Assembly: GCF_002001205.1 (NCBI RefSeq)
Contig: NZ_MUNZ01000180.1
Coordinates: forward strand, 16,653 to 80,652
Origin: Hydrogenophaga sp. A37
GTDB taxonomy: Bacteria > Pseudomonadota > Gammaproteobacteria > Burkholderiales > Burkholderiaceae_C
Length of the DNA: 64,000 nt
Reading direction: 5' to 3'
A model generated the notes under the pieces. It did no database searches. It was not told the DNA's origin and was given only the letters and a program-made list of their open reading frames with translations. Of the stretch, positions 17,335 through 26,371 are shown piece by piece. Each line of letters opens with the position of its first letter. The first letter of the stretch is position 1. A program made the translations under genes and the position numbers.

Positions 17335-19539
17335 ATGAAACTCCAACACAAGGCTTGGGCGCTCGTGCTCGTGATCGTCGGCCTGTCAGCCCTGGGCACG
17401 ATGTTTGGTGCACGCCACATCGTCGCCGACTCCTTCCGCCAACTGGAATCCGAGCGGGCCACGCGGGAGGGTGAGCGCGCGCGCCGCGTGCTCAACCAAC
17501 AGCTGATGGGACTGTCTTCGACCGTCAAGGACTACGCCCATTGGGCGGATGCCGTGCGCTTCGCCCAGGGGCGGGCCCCCACGTTCATGGATGACAACTT
17601 TGAAGTCAGCAACCTGGGCTACCTGCGCATTTCAGAGGTGATGGTGTTCGACACGCAGGGGCGCTTGCTGTCCAGCATCACCTTGACGCCCGATGGCGGG
17701 TTGGGGACCGTGCCAGTCGAGCGGGCCACGCAACTTTCTGGATTGGTCGCGCCGGTGCTGGCCGATGTGAGCGCTCAGACCACACTGCAAACCTACCGCG
17801 CCGAGACCGGCCGTCTGGAAATGCTGACCGCCGCCGCGATCCGTGACCCCGGCCAGCCCGGCGATGTGCCACACGGGGCCATCCTGATGGTGCGTCATTT
17901 CGACGATACCGAGCTCCAGCGCTTCAGCGACGTGCTCATGGTGCCGGTGAAACTGTCTTTTGATACCCCGGACCATGAAACGAACAGTGCCCACCTGGTT
18001 CCGACGGACGGGGAGCGGGATGAGCTCCACGCGGTGGTGAAAGACGCCGACGGGCGCGCGGTCGTCGAGCTGGTGCTGAGCCTGGACCGCGATCTGCAGC
18101 GGGTGGGCAGCGCCCTCGCGTGGCAGGGTATGGGGCTGTCATTGGTGGCGGGGCTGCTGGCGAGTGTGGTGCTCGTGGTGCTGCTGGACCGGTGGGTTTT
18201 GCGCCGTTTGCAACGCCTCCTGGGCGAGGTGCAGGCCATCACCGAACGGGGTCCGACGGCCGCCGGTGAGGTGGTGGTGGAAGGTCGTGATGAACTCGGC
18301 CGCCTGGGTGAAGGGGTGAACCTGCTGCTGGCCCGCGTGCGGGCCGATGCACAGCATCAGCACGCAGCCCATGAGCGCCATGAGGCGCTGCAGATCCAGC
18401 TGATGCAGAGCCAGAAGACCGAGGCGCTGGGCCGGTTGACCGGTGGCATTGCGCACGATTTCAACAACTCGCTGGCCGCCATCACCGGCTGGGTGCGGCT
18501 CGCGGCCGAAGACGTGGCCACCGAACACCCCAGCCAGGAAGCACTGCAACAGGCGCTCAAGGCCACGCGTTATGCCGATGGTCTGATGCGGCAGCTGCTG
18601 GCGTTTGGCCGGCAATCGGCACCCAAGCTGCGGCGGCTGCATTGGTCCAGCCTGATTGAGGAAACCCGCCAGATGGTGACCTCCGGGTTGGCGCGCGAGT
18701 GCGACGTCTCAGTGGCCTACGAGGTGGACGACGACGAGGTGGATGCCGATCCGACGCAAATGCAGCAGGTGCTGGTGAACCTGCTGATCAACGCGGCCGA
18801 CGCCATGCAAGGGAAGGGGCGCATCGAGCTCAGGCTCAACGCGCTGGTGATGCCGACTGGTGAGGGGTTGCCGCTGCCGCCCGGTGCCGCCGTGCTGAAG
18901 CCGGGGCGCTACCTCGTGCTCAGCGTGCGCGATCACGGCCCAGGCATCGCGGTGGAGCTTCTGGACCGCGTGTTCGAACCCTTCTTCACCACCAAGGCCA
19001 AGGGGCGCGGAACCGGTCTGGGCCTCTCGGTGGCGCAGGGCATCATGGCCCGCCACCACGGCACCATTGGCCTGGTCAGCGGCTCCGACGGTGCGTGCTT
19101 TTACCTGTACTTGCCCGTCAGCCGGCGCGACGAGGCCATCACGCCCGCCACCTCGCCCGGCGGGCCTGGCCAGGGTCGGCAACTGCTGTTTGTCGATGAC
19201 GACCAGTCGGTGCGCCATGCCTGGAGCGCGCTGCTGGATCGCAAAGGCTGGCACGTGACCCGTTCGCGCGACGGCGAAGAGGCCTGGGCGCAGTTCTCGC
19301 AGACCGGCAAGCACTGGGACGTGGTGCTCACCGACCAGTCGATGCCTCGGCTCGATGGCGTGGGGCTGGCCCAACGCATTCGGGCCACCCAGTCACCACC
19401 GCCGGTGGTGCTGATGAGCGGTCATGTCGATGAAGTGAGCCCCGAGCTGCTCAAGACGCTGTTTGCGGCCGTGTTGCACAAGCCGGTGGATGCGGCCGAA
19501 CTGGACCGGGTGTTGCAGGGGGTGGTGCAGAGTGCGTAG
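17335..19539 (+). CDS. Hybrid sensor histidine kinase/response regulator with CHASE4 sensor
   Basis: A 734-residue membrane kinase. Two transmembrane helices (residues 8-26 and about 260-282) enclose a periplasmic domain containing YAHWADAVRF, characteristic of CHASE4 sensors. A HAMP linker follows. The phosphoacceptor H-box GGIAHDFNNSLA has its histidine near residue 374, and an HATPase domain with an N-box (LVNLLINAADAM) and G-boxes comes next. A C-terminal receiver domain (FVDDDQSV, phosphoacceptor aspartate near 665 in LTDQSMP, lysine in HKPVD) completes the hybrid. No output regulator is adjacent, so the partner and the signal are unknown. The gene stands alone between dnaE and the convergent tolA. 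Confidence 0.88.
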   Translation: MKLQHKAWALVLVIVGLSALGTMFGARHIVADSFRQLESERATREGERARRVLNQQLMGLSSTVKDYAHWADAVRFAQGRAPTFMDDNFEVSNLGYLRISEVMVFDTQGRLLSSITLTPDGGLGTVPVERATQLSGLVAPVLADVSAQTTLQTYRAETGRLEMLTAAAIRDPGQPGDVPHGAILMVRHFDDTELQRFSDVLMVPVKLSFDTPDHETNSAHLVPTDGERDELHAVVKDADGRAVVELVLSLDRDLQRVGSALAWQGMGLSLVAGLLASVVLVVLLDRWVLRRLQRLLGEVQAITERGPTAAGEVVVEGRDELGRLGEGVNLLLARVRADAQHQHAAHERHEALQIQLMQSQKTEALGRLTGGIAHDFNNSLAAITGWVRLAAEDVATEHPSQEALQQALKATRYADGLMRQLLAFGRQSAPKLRRLHWSSLIEETRQMVTSGLARECDVSVAYEVDDDEVDADPTQMQQVLVNLLINAADAMQGKGRIELRLNALVMPTGEGLPLPPGAAVLKPGRYLVLSVRDHGPGIAVELLDRVFEPFFTTKAKGRGTGLGLSVAQGIMARHHGTIGLVSGSDGACFYLYLPVSRRDEAITPATSPGGPGQGRQLLFVDDDQSVRHAWSALLDRKGWHVTRSRDGEEAWAQFSQTGKHWDVVLTDQSMPRLDGVGLAQRIRATQSPPPVVLMSGHVDEVSPELLKTLFAAVLHKPVDAAELDRVLQGVVQSA

Positions 19540-19592
19540 GTCGCAGTGACGGACGCATTTTTGAGCCAGCTGACGGATTGAATGATCGAGTG

Positions 19593-20519
19593 TCAATCGT
19601 TTGGCCGAATCCCGATGGTGTAAGGAGACGGTACCCGTCCATCTACGTCCTTTGGCATAGATCCCATTCTGTCAATGGCGCGGAGCGCTTGGTCATCCCA
19701 TGCATCATTCCCGCTTGACCTGGACACACGGCGGCTGACGATGTTGCCGTCGGGTGAAGAGCGCACCTCAATGTCTGTCACAAGATTGCTTGGATATTCA
19801 ATGGGTGATCGAATGTTGGGCTTTACCCGAGCAGCCACGCGTCCTCCATAGCCCGACGACGGGCCACTGGACTGCTGGGCGGAACCGCGCGCCTCCGGGC
19901 CACCGCTGGCGCCAGCTTGGCCCATGATGCGGCGCATCTGGTCTTCGCGTGCAGCCGCAGCCGCACGATCAGCCCTGAGGTCTTCAGCGGCCTTGCGCTC
20001 TTGGTCCTGTTTCTTTTTCTCGGCCAGCTTCTTAGCGTCTTCCTTCTTCTTCGCGTCGGCGAGTTTCTTCTCTTCCTGCTTGCGCTCCAGCTCTTCCTGT
20101 TTCTTTTCAGCGAGCTTTTTCTTCAGTTCTTCGGCCTTCTTCTCTTCGAGCTCGCGTTTTTTCTCTTCCTGCTTTTTCTTCTGCGCGGTCGCGATGTCGG
20201 CCTGCTTCACCACCGGTTCGGGAGGGGGCGGCGCCGGTTTGGGTTCTGGCTTGGGTTCTGGTTTCAGCTCGGGTTTGACCTCCGGCTCGGGCGGCGGTGG
20301 AGGCGGGGGGGGCTGCACGGCGCGCGGCGCAGCCTCGCGCGGCACGGCCGACCAGATCTCGGCCTCGAAGCTGACCGGCTCTTCGTCCTTCTTCCAGTGC
20401 ACGCCCCAGGTGAGCGCGGCCATCAGCAGCGCGTGCGCGACCAGTGCCAACCCCACGGGCACGGTCCAGCGGCCTGAGCGCGGCGGCTTGAGGTCGAGGG
20501 TGTCGGCGGTGACCTGCAT
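19593..20519 (-). CDS. tolA: Cell envelope integrity protein TolA
   Basis: A 308-residue protein with one N-terminal transmembrane helix (about residues 20-39), a proline-rich segment (70-95), and a long Lys/Glu/Ala coiled-coil domain (about 100-200). A C-terminal globular domain (PNIRSPIEYPSNL, then DIEVRSSPDGNIV) belongs to the TonB/TolA fold. TolA links the TolQR motor in the inner membrane to TolB-Pal at the outer membrane, supporting constriction during division. It lies three bases after tolR. Unusually, no tolB or pal follows; the next gene is the convergent histidine kinase 53 bases away. Confidence 0.9.
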   Translation of the reverse strand: MQVTADTLDLKPPRSGRWTVPVGLALVAHALLMAALTWGVHWKKDEEPVSFEAEIWSAVPREAAPRAVQPPPPPPPPEPEVKPELKPEPKPEPKPAPPPPEPVVKQADIATAQKKKQEEKKRELEEKKAEELKKKLAEKKQEELERKQEEKKLADAKKKEDAKKLAEKKKQDQERKAAEDLRADRAAAAAREDQMRRIMGQAGASGGPEARGSAQQSSGPSSGYGGRVAARVKPNIRSPIEYPSNLVTDIEVRSSPDGNIVSRRVSRSSGNDAWDDQALRAIDRMGSMPKDVDGRVPSPYTIGIRPND

Positions 20520-20522
20520 GGT

Positions 20523-20966
<444 letters not shown>

Positions 20967-20968
20967 GG

Positions 20969-21661
20969 TCAGTGTCCCGAGGCGGATTGGTTGCCGAGGT
21001 TGCGCTGCAGGATGTTGGAGAACTCTTCCATGAAGGTCTCCATGCGGTTCGCGACGCGGTCAATGTCGGTGGCGAATCGGTTGTAGGCGACCACGGCCGG
21101 GATGGCGGCAAACAGGCCGATGGCGGTGGCCACCAGCGCTTCGGCGATGCCCGGTGCGACGGTGGCCAGCGTCACCTGGGCCAACGCGGCCAGGCCGGTG
21201 AAGGCGTGCATGATGCCCCAGACCGTACCGAACAGACCCACATAGGGCGCCACGGAGCCGACGGTGCCGAGGAAGGAGAGGTTGGTTTCCAAGGCGTCCA
21301 GCTCACGCTGAAAGCTCGCGCGCATGGCGCGGCGCGCGCCGTCGAGCAAGGAGCCGTTGTCGGTGATGCGGCGCTCGCGCAGCTTCTGGTATTCGCGCAT
21401 GCCGCTGGCGAAGATGCGTTCCATCGGGCCGCCGTGGCGCGCGCTCTGGGCGGCGGCGGCGTACAGGTCGTTGAGGTTGGCCCCCGACCAGAACTCGCGC
21501 TCGAAGTCTTCGTTGTGCGAGTTCACGCGCCGGATGGCAAACACCTTTCGGATGATGGCGGCCCAGCTGATGATGGACACCACCCCGAGCAGGACGACCA
21601 CGGCTTGAACGACCCAACTGGCGTTGAGCAGCAACTGGACAATGGAAAGTTCTTGAGGCAT
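20969..21661 (-). CDS. tolQ: TolQ, MotA/ExbB-type component of the Tol motor
   Basis: A 230-residue membrane protein with three helices. The N-terminal helix lies at residues 13-37, and the pair TVGSVAPYVGLFGTVWGIM and ATAIGLFAAIPAVVAYN form the MotA/TolQ/ExbB proton-channel fold with its conserved threonines. It forms the pentameric stator around TolR. Order ybgC-tolQ-tolR-tolA is the standard arrangement. The stop is two bases before the tolR start. Confidence 0.94.
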   Translation of the reverse strand: MPQELSIVQLLLNASWVVQAVVVLLGVVSIISWAAIIRKVFAIRRVNSHNEDFEREFWSGANLNDLYAAAAQSARHGGPMERIFASGMREYQKLRERRITDNGSLLDGARRAMRASFQRELDALETNLSFLGTVGSVAPYVGLFGTVWGIMHAFTGLAALAQVTLATVAPGIAEALVATAIGLFAAIPAVVAYNRFATDIDRVANRMETFMEEFSNILQRNLGNQSASGH

Positions 21662-21692
21662 GTTGGCGTTGCGGTTGGGACAGGTTCAGAGG

Positions 21693-22211
21693 TCAAAGGT
21701 TCCCGGCGGACAGCGCGTGGATCACGCTGGCGGGAATGCGTTGGGGTCGCAGGGTGGCGGCGTCCACCCAGCCGATGCGGATGCTGCCTTCGCAGAGCAC
21801 CGTGGGGGTTGCGCCTTCGTGTTGCAAGAGCGCACTTTGCTCGATTGTGAGTGAGGCCTTGCCCGATTCGGTCACACGCGCCGTCACCAGAAGTAAATCG
21901 TCGAGCCGGGCAGGGCGGTGGTAGCGCAGTTGTGTGCTGGTCACGACGAACATGCCACCGACCTGCTCGCGCAGCGCCTGCTGCCCCACGCCCAGGTGGC
22001 GCAGCCATTCGGTGCGGGCACGCTCGAAGAATTTGAGGTAGTTGGCATAGAACACGATGCCGCCGGCATCGGTATCTTCCCAGTAGATGCGCACAGGCCA
22101 GCTGAAGATCGCCCCCACGCTCCCCGCTGCGCTGGTGTCGCTGCCCCCCGAGGGGGCTGGCCCCGCCTTGGGGCGGCCCGGCGGCGGTGCTGCGAGCCTT
22201 GGCTCGCTCAC
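21693..22211 (-). CDS. ybgC: Tol-Pal system-associated acyl-CoA thioesterase
   Basis: A hotdog thioesterase with the diagnostic IYWEDTDAGGIVFYANYLKF followed by ERARTEWL; the first aspartate is the catalytic residue in YbgC. It hydrolyses short or long acyl-CoA and is encoded next to tolQRA. The GTG start at 22211 overlaps the aminotransferase stop (GTGA) and gives 172 residues. However, its first 32 residues are encoded by a GC-rich intergenic-type repeat and are proline/glycine-rich, unlike any YbgC. A GTG at 22118 would give a normal-length protein but has a badly spaced ribosome-binding site. The start is therefore uncertain. Confidence 0.85.
   Translation of the reverse strand: MSEPRLAAPPPGRPKAGPAPSGGSDTSAAGSVGAIFSWPVRIYWEDTDAGGIVFYANYLKFFERARTEWLRHLGVGQQALREQVGGMFVVTSTQLRYHRPARLDDLLLVTARVTESGKASLTIEQSALLQHEGATPTVLCEGSIRIGWVDAATLRPQRIPASVIHALSAGNL
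22112..22183. repeat. GC-rich REP-like repeat inside the 5' end of ybgC
   Basis: A GC-rich element beginning ccccacgctccccgctgcg. It holds two stem-loops: 22143-22157, a six-base-pair stem closed by CGA, and 22160-22174, GCCCC/GGGGC around gcctt. I recall sequences of this kind as common intergenic repeats in Comamonadaceae. Here the element lies within the reading frame between the aminotransferase stop and the conserved part of ybgC, on either strand readable as Pro/Gly/Ala-rich peptide. Confidence 0.55.
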
Positions 22212-23428
22212 AGCGCAGCCTCCAGCCTGGCCACGGCTTCCTGCAACTGGGGCAGGGCGTTGGCGGTGGAGAAGCGCAGGTAGCGGCCGGGGTCGGCGAG
22301 GCCGAAGTCGCGGCCGGGCGTGGTGGCGATTTGGCAGCGGCGCATCAGCTCGAAGGCCAGTGCCCAGCTGCCGCCTTCGTCGGGCCGGCCGCCCTGGGGT
22401 GGAATGCCCCAGCGTTCGCACAGGCCACGCACGTCGGCCCAGGCGTAAAACGCGCCGTCGGGCATCACCGGCACCGTGAGGCCGAGCCGGTTGAGTGCGG
22501 GAATGAAATGGTCTCGGCGCGCCTTGAATTCGGCGCGTCGCCGTTCGTACTCCGCCAGGCTTGCTGGCTCGAAGCAAGCGAGGGCGGCGTGTTGCGCAAT
22601 GGTGCTGGCGCAAATGAACAGGTTTTGCGCAAGGCGCTCCACGGCGGGCACCAGCGCGGGTGGCACCACCAGCCAGCCCAGGCGCCAGCCGGTCATGTTG
22701 AAGTACTTGGAGAAGCTGTTGATGCTGATGACCTCGTCGCCCAGCCCGTCGGGCAGGCCGAGTGCGCTGTGGCCGTAGGCCTCGTCGTAAGACAGGCCGA
22801 GGTAGATTTCATCGACCAGCGTGGCACCGCCCTTGTCGCGCACAAAACGCGCGATGCGCTCCAGCTCGTCGCGGGCAATGGAGGTGCCGGTGGGGTTGGA
22901 CGGCGAGGCGAGCAGCACCCCGCGCGTGGCTGGGCCCCAGGCCGCGGCCACGTGCTCGGCGCTCAACTGGAACCGGTCCTCAGGCCCCGAAGGAATCAAC
23001 ACTGGCGTGCCCTCGGCGGCCTGCACGAACTGGCGGTTGCAGGGGTAGCTGGGGTCGGGCATCAGCACCTCGTCACCCGCCTCGATCAGCGCCAGGCAGG
23101 CGAGCTGCAGCGCGGCCGAGGCACCGGCCGTGACCACGATGCGGCCGGGGGCGATGCCCAGCCCGAAGCGGCTGGCGTACCAGCCACTGATGGCTTCGCG
23201 CAAGGCGGGCAGGCCGGTGGCGGGGGTGTACTGGCTGCGCCCGTCGTGGATGGCGCGCTCGGCGGCCGCCTGCACCAGCGGCGGCGCGGTGAAGTCGGGC
23301 TCGCCGATGTTCAGGTAGACCATGGGGCGCTGCCCGGGCCGCGCTTCGCGGGCCATCTCGGCGGCGGCCTTGGCCAGCTCCATCACATAGAAAGGTTCGA
23401 CGCGTTGGGCGCGTTGTGAAATCCGCAT
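22208..23428 (-). CDS. PLP-dependent class I/II aminotransferase
   Basis: A 406-residue fold-type I aminotransferase. It has NIGEPDFTAPP at residue 40, SPSNPTGT (175-182), DEIYLGLSY (206-214), and the PLP lysine K241 in SFSKYFNMTGWRLGW. The last string with a conserved arginine is typical of the aspartate/aromatic/alanine-type group that includes AlaA-like enzymes. It transfers an amino group from an amino acid to a 2-oxo acid; the substrate cannot be read from the sequence. It lies between nusB and ybgC on the same strand, overlapping the ybgC start by four bases. Confidence 0.85.
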   Translation of the reverse strand: MRISQRAQRVEPFYVMELAKAAAEMAREARPGQRPMVYLNIGEPDFTAPPLVQAAAERAIHDGRSQYTPATGLPALREAISGWYASRFGLGIAPGRIVVTAGASAALQLACLALIEAGDEVLMPDPSYPCNRQFVQAAEGTPVLIPSGPEDRFQLSAEHVAAAWGPATRGVLLASPSNPTGTSIARDELERIARFVRDKGGATLVDEIYLGLSYDEAYGHSALGLPDGLGDEVISINSFSKYFNMTGWRLGWLVVPPALVPAVERLAQNLFICASTIAQHAALACFEPASLAEYERRRAEFKARRDHFIPALNRLGLTVPVMPDGAFYAWADVRGLCERWGIPPQGGRPDEGGSWALAFELMRRCQIATTPGRDFGLADPGRYLRFSTANALPQLQEAVARLEAAL

Positions 23429-23443
23429 CGGTCTGGGCAGGCC

Positions 23444-23956
23444 TCAGGCGGGCCGCGAAGCGGGCTTGCGCGCTGGCGAGGGCGACGCGGCCACCTCATC
23501 GGGGCGCAACTGCGCGGCGATCTTGTGCAGCACGCCATTGACGTACTTGTGACCGTCGGTGCCGCCAAAGGACTTGGCCAGCTCCACACACTCGTTGATC
23601 ACCACGCGCCATGGCACATCAAGGCAATGCTGGAATTCGTACGCGCCGATCCACAGCACCGCGCGTTCGATGGGCGAGAGCTCGACCAACGGACGGTCGA
23701 GCAGCGGGGTGATCAGTGCGTCGAGCGCACCCGCCTGTTCCACGCAGCCGTGCAGCAGCGCGTCGTAGTGCACGCTGTCGGCCTTGTGGAAGCCCGCGAG
23801 GTCGCGGGTGAACGCGTCAATGTCCCCCGCGTCGTTGCGGCCCACCATGTGCTGGTAGAGGGCCTGCAGAGCGAATTCGCGCGCGCGGGTGCGGGCCGAT
23901 TTGTCGGCGGCTTTGCGCGGCTTGGGGGTCAGGGTGGTGGGTTCGGTCATGTTCAT
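23444..23956 (-). CDS. nusB: Transcription antitermination factor NusB
   Basis: A 170-residue all-helical protein with the NusB hallmarks ARTRAREFALQALYQ near residue 22, SPIERAVLWIGAYEF near 95, and VVINECVELAKSFGGTDGHKYVNGVLHKIA. NusB with NusE (S10) binds boxA RNA and supports antitermination of rRNA operons. A basic Ser/Pro/Ala tail at the C-terminus is an extension. The ATG at 23956 overlaps the ribH stop (ATGA), the classical ribH-nusB coupling. Confidence 0.95.
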   Translation of the reverse strand: MNMTEPTTLTPKPRKAADKSARTRAREFALQALYQHMVGRNDAGDIDAFTRDLAGFHKADSVHYDALLHGCVEQAGALDALITPLLDRPLVELSPIERAVLWIGAYEFQHCLDVPWRVVINECVELAKSFGGTDGHKYVNGVLHKIAAQLRPDEVAASPSPARKPASRPA

Positions 23957-24417
23957 GCGATGTCGTCGAGCAGGTGGGCCATCTCGATGGCCACGCGGGC
24001 CGCGTCGCGCCCCTTGTCCACCTGGCGGGCCACGGCCTGTTCCAGGTTTTCAGTGGTCAGGATGGCGTTGGCGATGGGCGTGTTGGTGTCCAGCGAGACG
24101 CGCGTGACGCCGGCCCCGGACTCGTTGGCCACCAGCTCGAAGTGGTAGGTCTCGCCGCGGATGATGCAGCCCAGCGCGATCAGCGCGTCAAAGTCGTCGC
24201 GCTCGGCCAGCGCCTTGAGGGCAATGGGCACTTCCAGCGCGCCGGGCACGGTGACGTGGGTGATGTGTTTCTCCAGCACGCCCAGGGCCAGCAGCTCGGC
24301 ATGGCAGGCATCAAAGAGCGCGTTGGTGATGCCTTCGTTGAAGCGGGCCTGCACGATGCCAATGGACAGCTTCTTGCCGTCGAGCAGGTTGGAGGTGCCT
24401 TTGTCTGCGCCAAACAT
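23953..24417 (-). CDS. ribH: 6,7-dimethyl-8-ribityllumazine synthase
   Basis: A 154-residue protein. It has GIVQARFNEGIT near residue 20, VPGALEVPIALK near 58, and ALGCIIRGETYHFELVANES near 80-100 containing the catalytic histidine. These match lumazine synthase, which condenses 5-amino-6-ribitylaminouracil with dihydroxybutanone phosphate. The ATG at 24417 follows a purine-rich gagagaaccaccc segment, and the protein begins right before the conserved domain. It is 67 bases downstream of ribE. The ribBA gene usually found between ribE and ribH in betaproteobacteria is absent. Confidence 0.95.
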   Translation of the reverse strand: MFGADKGTSNLLDGKKLSIGIVQARFNEGITNALFDACHAELLALGVLEKHITHVTVPGALEVPIALKALAERDDFDALIALGCIIRGETYHFELVANESGAGVTRVSLDTNTPIANAILTTENLEQAVARQVDKGRDAARVAIEMAHLLDDIA

Positions 24418-24484
24418 GGGTGGTTCTCTCTCGGTGGTCGTTGGAGTGAATGGGAGGGTTGGGTGGCGTGGCTGGTGCCCGTCT

Positions 24485-25117
24485 TCAGGCCGCGTTGGTC
24501 GGGGTGCCCAGCATGCGTTCCACATAGCGCGCCACGGTGTCGATTTCGAGGTTGACGGCGCTGCCATCGGTCAACTGACCGAGCGAGGTGTTTTGCACCG
24601 TGTGGGGAATCAGGTTGATGCTGAATTCGCAGCCGGCGGCACTGTCCACGAAGCTGTTGATGGTCAGGCTCACGCCGTTGACGGTGATCGAGCCCTTGTA
24701 GGCGAGGTACTTGCCCAGTGAGGCGGGCGCCAACACGCGCAGTTCCCAGCTTTCGCCCACCTGGGCGAACCGGGTGACCTCACCCACACCGTCCACATGG
24801 CCCGACACGATGTGACCGCCCAGACGGTCGTTGGCGCGCAGGGCTTTTTCCAGGTTCACCTGGCGGCCTTGCTCAGACAGGCCGGCCGTGCGCGCGAGCG
24901 ATTCCGCTGAGATGTCGATGGAGAACCGCCGTTCGGCGGGGTTCAGGGATGTGACAGTCATGCAGGCGCCGTTGAGCGCGATGCTGTCGCCAAGGGACAC
25001 GTCGTCCAGGTAGCCAGGCGGCGCCTCAATCGAGAGACGCTTGCCGTGGTCCAAAGAGCTGCCCTGGGCGTGGAGGTCGGCGATGCGCCCCACGCCGGTG
25101 ATGATGCCGGTAAACAT
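24485..25117 (-). CDS. ribE: Riboflavin synthase alpha chain
   Basis: A 210-residue protein built of two lumazine-binding barrels. It starts with the diagnostic MFTGIITGVGRI; LGDSIALNGACMTV marks the first barrel and GHIVSGHVDGVG with GSITVNGVSLT the second. It dismutates two lumazines to riboflavin. The gene lies 99 bases after ribD on the same strand. No FMN riboswitch was recognised directly upstream. Confidence 0.95.
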   Translation of the reverse strand: MFTGIITGVGRIADLHAQGSSLDHGKRLSIEAPPGYLDDVSLGDSIALNGACMTVTSLNPAERRFSIDISAESLARTAGLSEQGRQVNLEKALRANDRLGGHIVSGHVDGVGEVTRFAQVGESWELRVLAPASLGKYLAYKGSITVNGVSLTINSFVDSAAGCEFSINLIPHTVQNTSLGQLTDGSAVNLEIDTVARYVERMLGTPTNAA

Positions 25118-25216
25118 CGGCGTATTTTCGCAGGGTTTGGGCCGGCTTCCTCTGGGCCGTCCAACGAAAGATGAAAAGCACGAATGGCGGCGGCCTTCAC
25201 GGGCCGCCAGACGGGT

Positions 25217-26362
25217 TCAGGCGCGCAGAAAATCGTCTCGCCCGCGCACCCGTGCCACGACGCGGAGGTCGTCGCCCACCGGGTCCACCGATTGAAAGGC
25301 CAGTGCAAGGCCTTCGTCCAGAGACTGCAGTGGCCCGAAACCCGCCATGCCCATGCCGCCGACGCCCAGCAGCGTGGGGGCCAGGTACAGCAACAGCTCG
25401 TCCACCAGACCTTCGCGCACCCACGACCCATTGAGCTTGTGACCGGCCTCCAGGTGGAGCTCGTTGACCTCGCGGCTGGCCAGGTCGTGGAGCATGGCGT
25501 TCAGATCAACCTTGCCCTGGGGGTTGGGCAGGGCGATCACGGTGGCGCCCAAGGCTTCTAGCGCCTGCTGCTTGCGTGGCTCAGGCTCGGCACAGTAGAT
25601 GAAGATTTTCCGGGTCAAACCGTGAGCGGGTGCCTGAAACAGGCGTGCGGTCAGCGGCGTCTCGAGCCGGCTGTCCACGATGACCAGGTGCGGCTGGCGT
25701 GGTGTGTCCACCAGCCGCACGTCAAGCATGGGGTCGTCTTCGAGCACGGTGCCAATGCCGGTGAGCACCGCACAAGCGCGGGCGCGCCAGGCGTGGCCGT
25801 CGGTTCGAGCCGCTTCGCCGGTGATCCACTGGCTGACGCCCTTGCCCAGCGCTGTGCTGCCGTCCAGCGATGCCGCGACCTTCATGCGCACCCAGGGGGT
25901 CTTGCGGACCATGCGGCTGAAGAAGCCGATGTTGAGTTCGCGCGATGCCCGAGCGGCGGCGCTGTCTGCCGCGAGCACCTCCACCTCAATGCCCGCCGCC
26001 CGCAATCGCGCAACGCCTTGGCCGGCCACCAGCGGGTTGGGGTCGAGCGTGGACACCACGACCTTGGCGACCTTTGCGGCGATCAGGGCGTCGCAGCACG
26101 GCGGTGTGCGGCCGTGGTGAGAGCAAGGTTCCAAGGTGACGTAGGCGGTGACACCTGCGGTGGATTCACCCCGCGTTTGCGCATCTCGCAGGGCCATCAC
26201 CTCGGCGTGAGGGCCGCCGGCTTGCTGGGTGTGGCCAGTGCCGATGTGACGACTTTCCGCTGTGGTGAGAATGCAGCCAACTCTTGGGTTGGGATTGGAC
26301 AGGGAAAGACTGCAAGCTGCCGCTTCAAGCGCCGAATTCCATGGGTGAGATGTCTCGTCCAA
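25217..26362 (-). CDS. ribD: Bifunctional riboflavin biosynthesis protein RibD
   Basis: A 381-residue bifunctional enzyme. The N-terminal deaminase has NPNPRVGCI, the zinc site PHAEVMAL and PCSHHGRTPPC (residues about 50-90). The C-terminal reductase has RMKVAASLDGSTA, SQWITGEAAR and the GIGTVLEDDPMLDVR segment. It converts the pyrimidine product of GTP cyclohydrolase II in two successive steps. It starts nine bases after the pilE stop, so it may be read from the pilus operon as well as from its own promoter. Confidence 0.95.
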   Translation of the reverse strand: MDETSHPWNSALEAAACSLSLSNPNPRVGCILTTAESRHIGTGHTQQAGGPHAEVMALRDAQTRGESTAGVTAYVTLEPCSHHGRTPPCCDALIAAKVAKVVVSTLDPNPLVAGQGVARLRAAGIEVEVLAADSAAARASRELNIGFFSRMVRKTPWVRMKVAASLDGSTALGKGVSQWITGEAARTDGHAWRARACAVLTGIGTVLEDDPMLDVRLVDTPRQPHLVIVDSRLETPLTARLFQAPAHGLTRKIFIYCAEPEPRKQQALEALGATVIALPNPQGKVDLNAMLHDLASREVNELHLEAGHKLNGSWVREGLVDELLLYLAPTLLGVGGMGMAGFGPLQSLDEGLALAFQSVDPVGDDLRVVARVRGRDDFLRA

Positions 26363-26371
26363 GGGGCCCTT

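Noticed and set aside
25118..25216. FMN riboswitch before ribE
   Set aside because: The 99-base gap is too short and lacks the conserved FMN-box strings.
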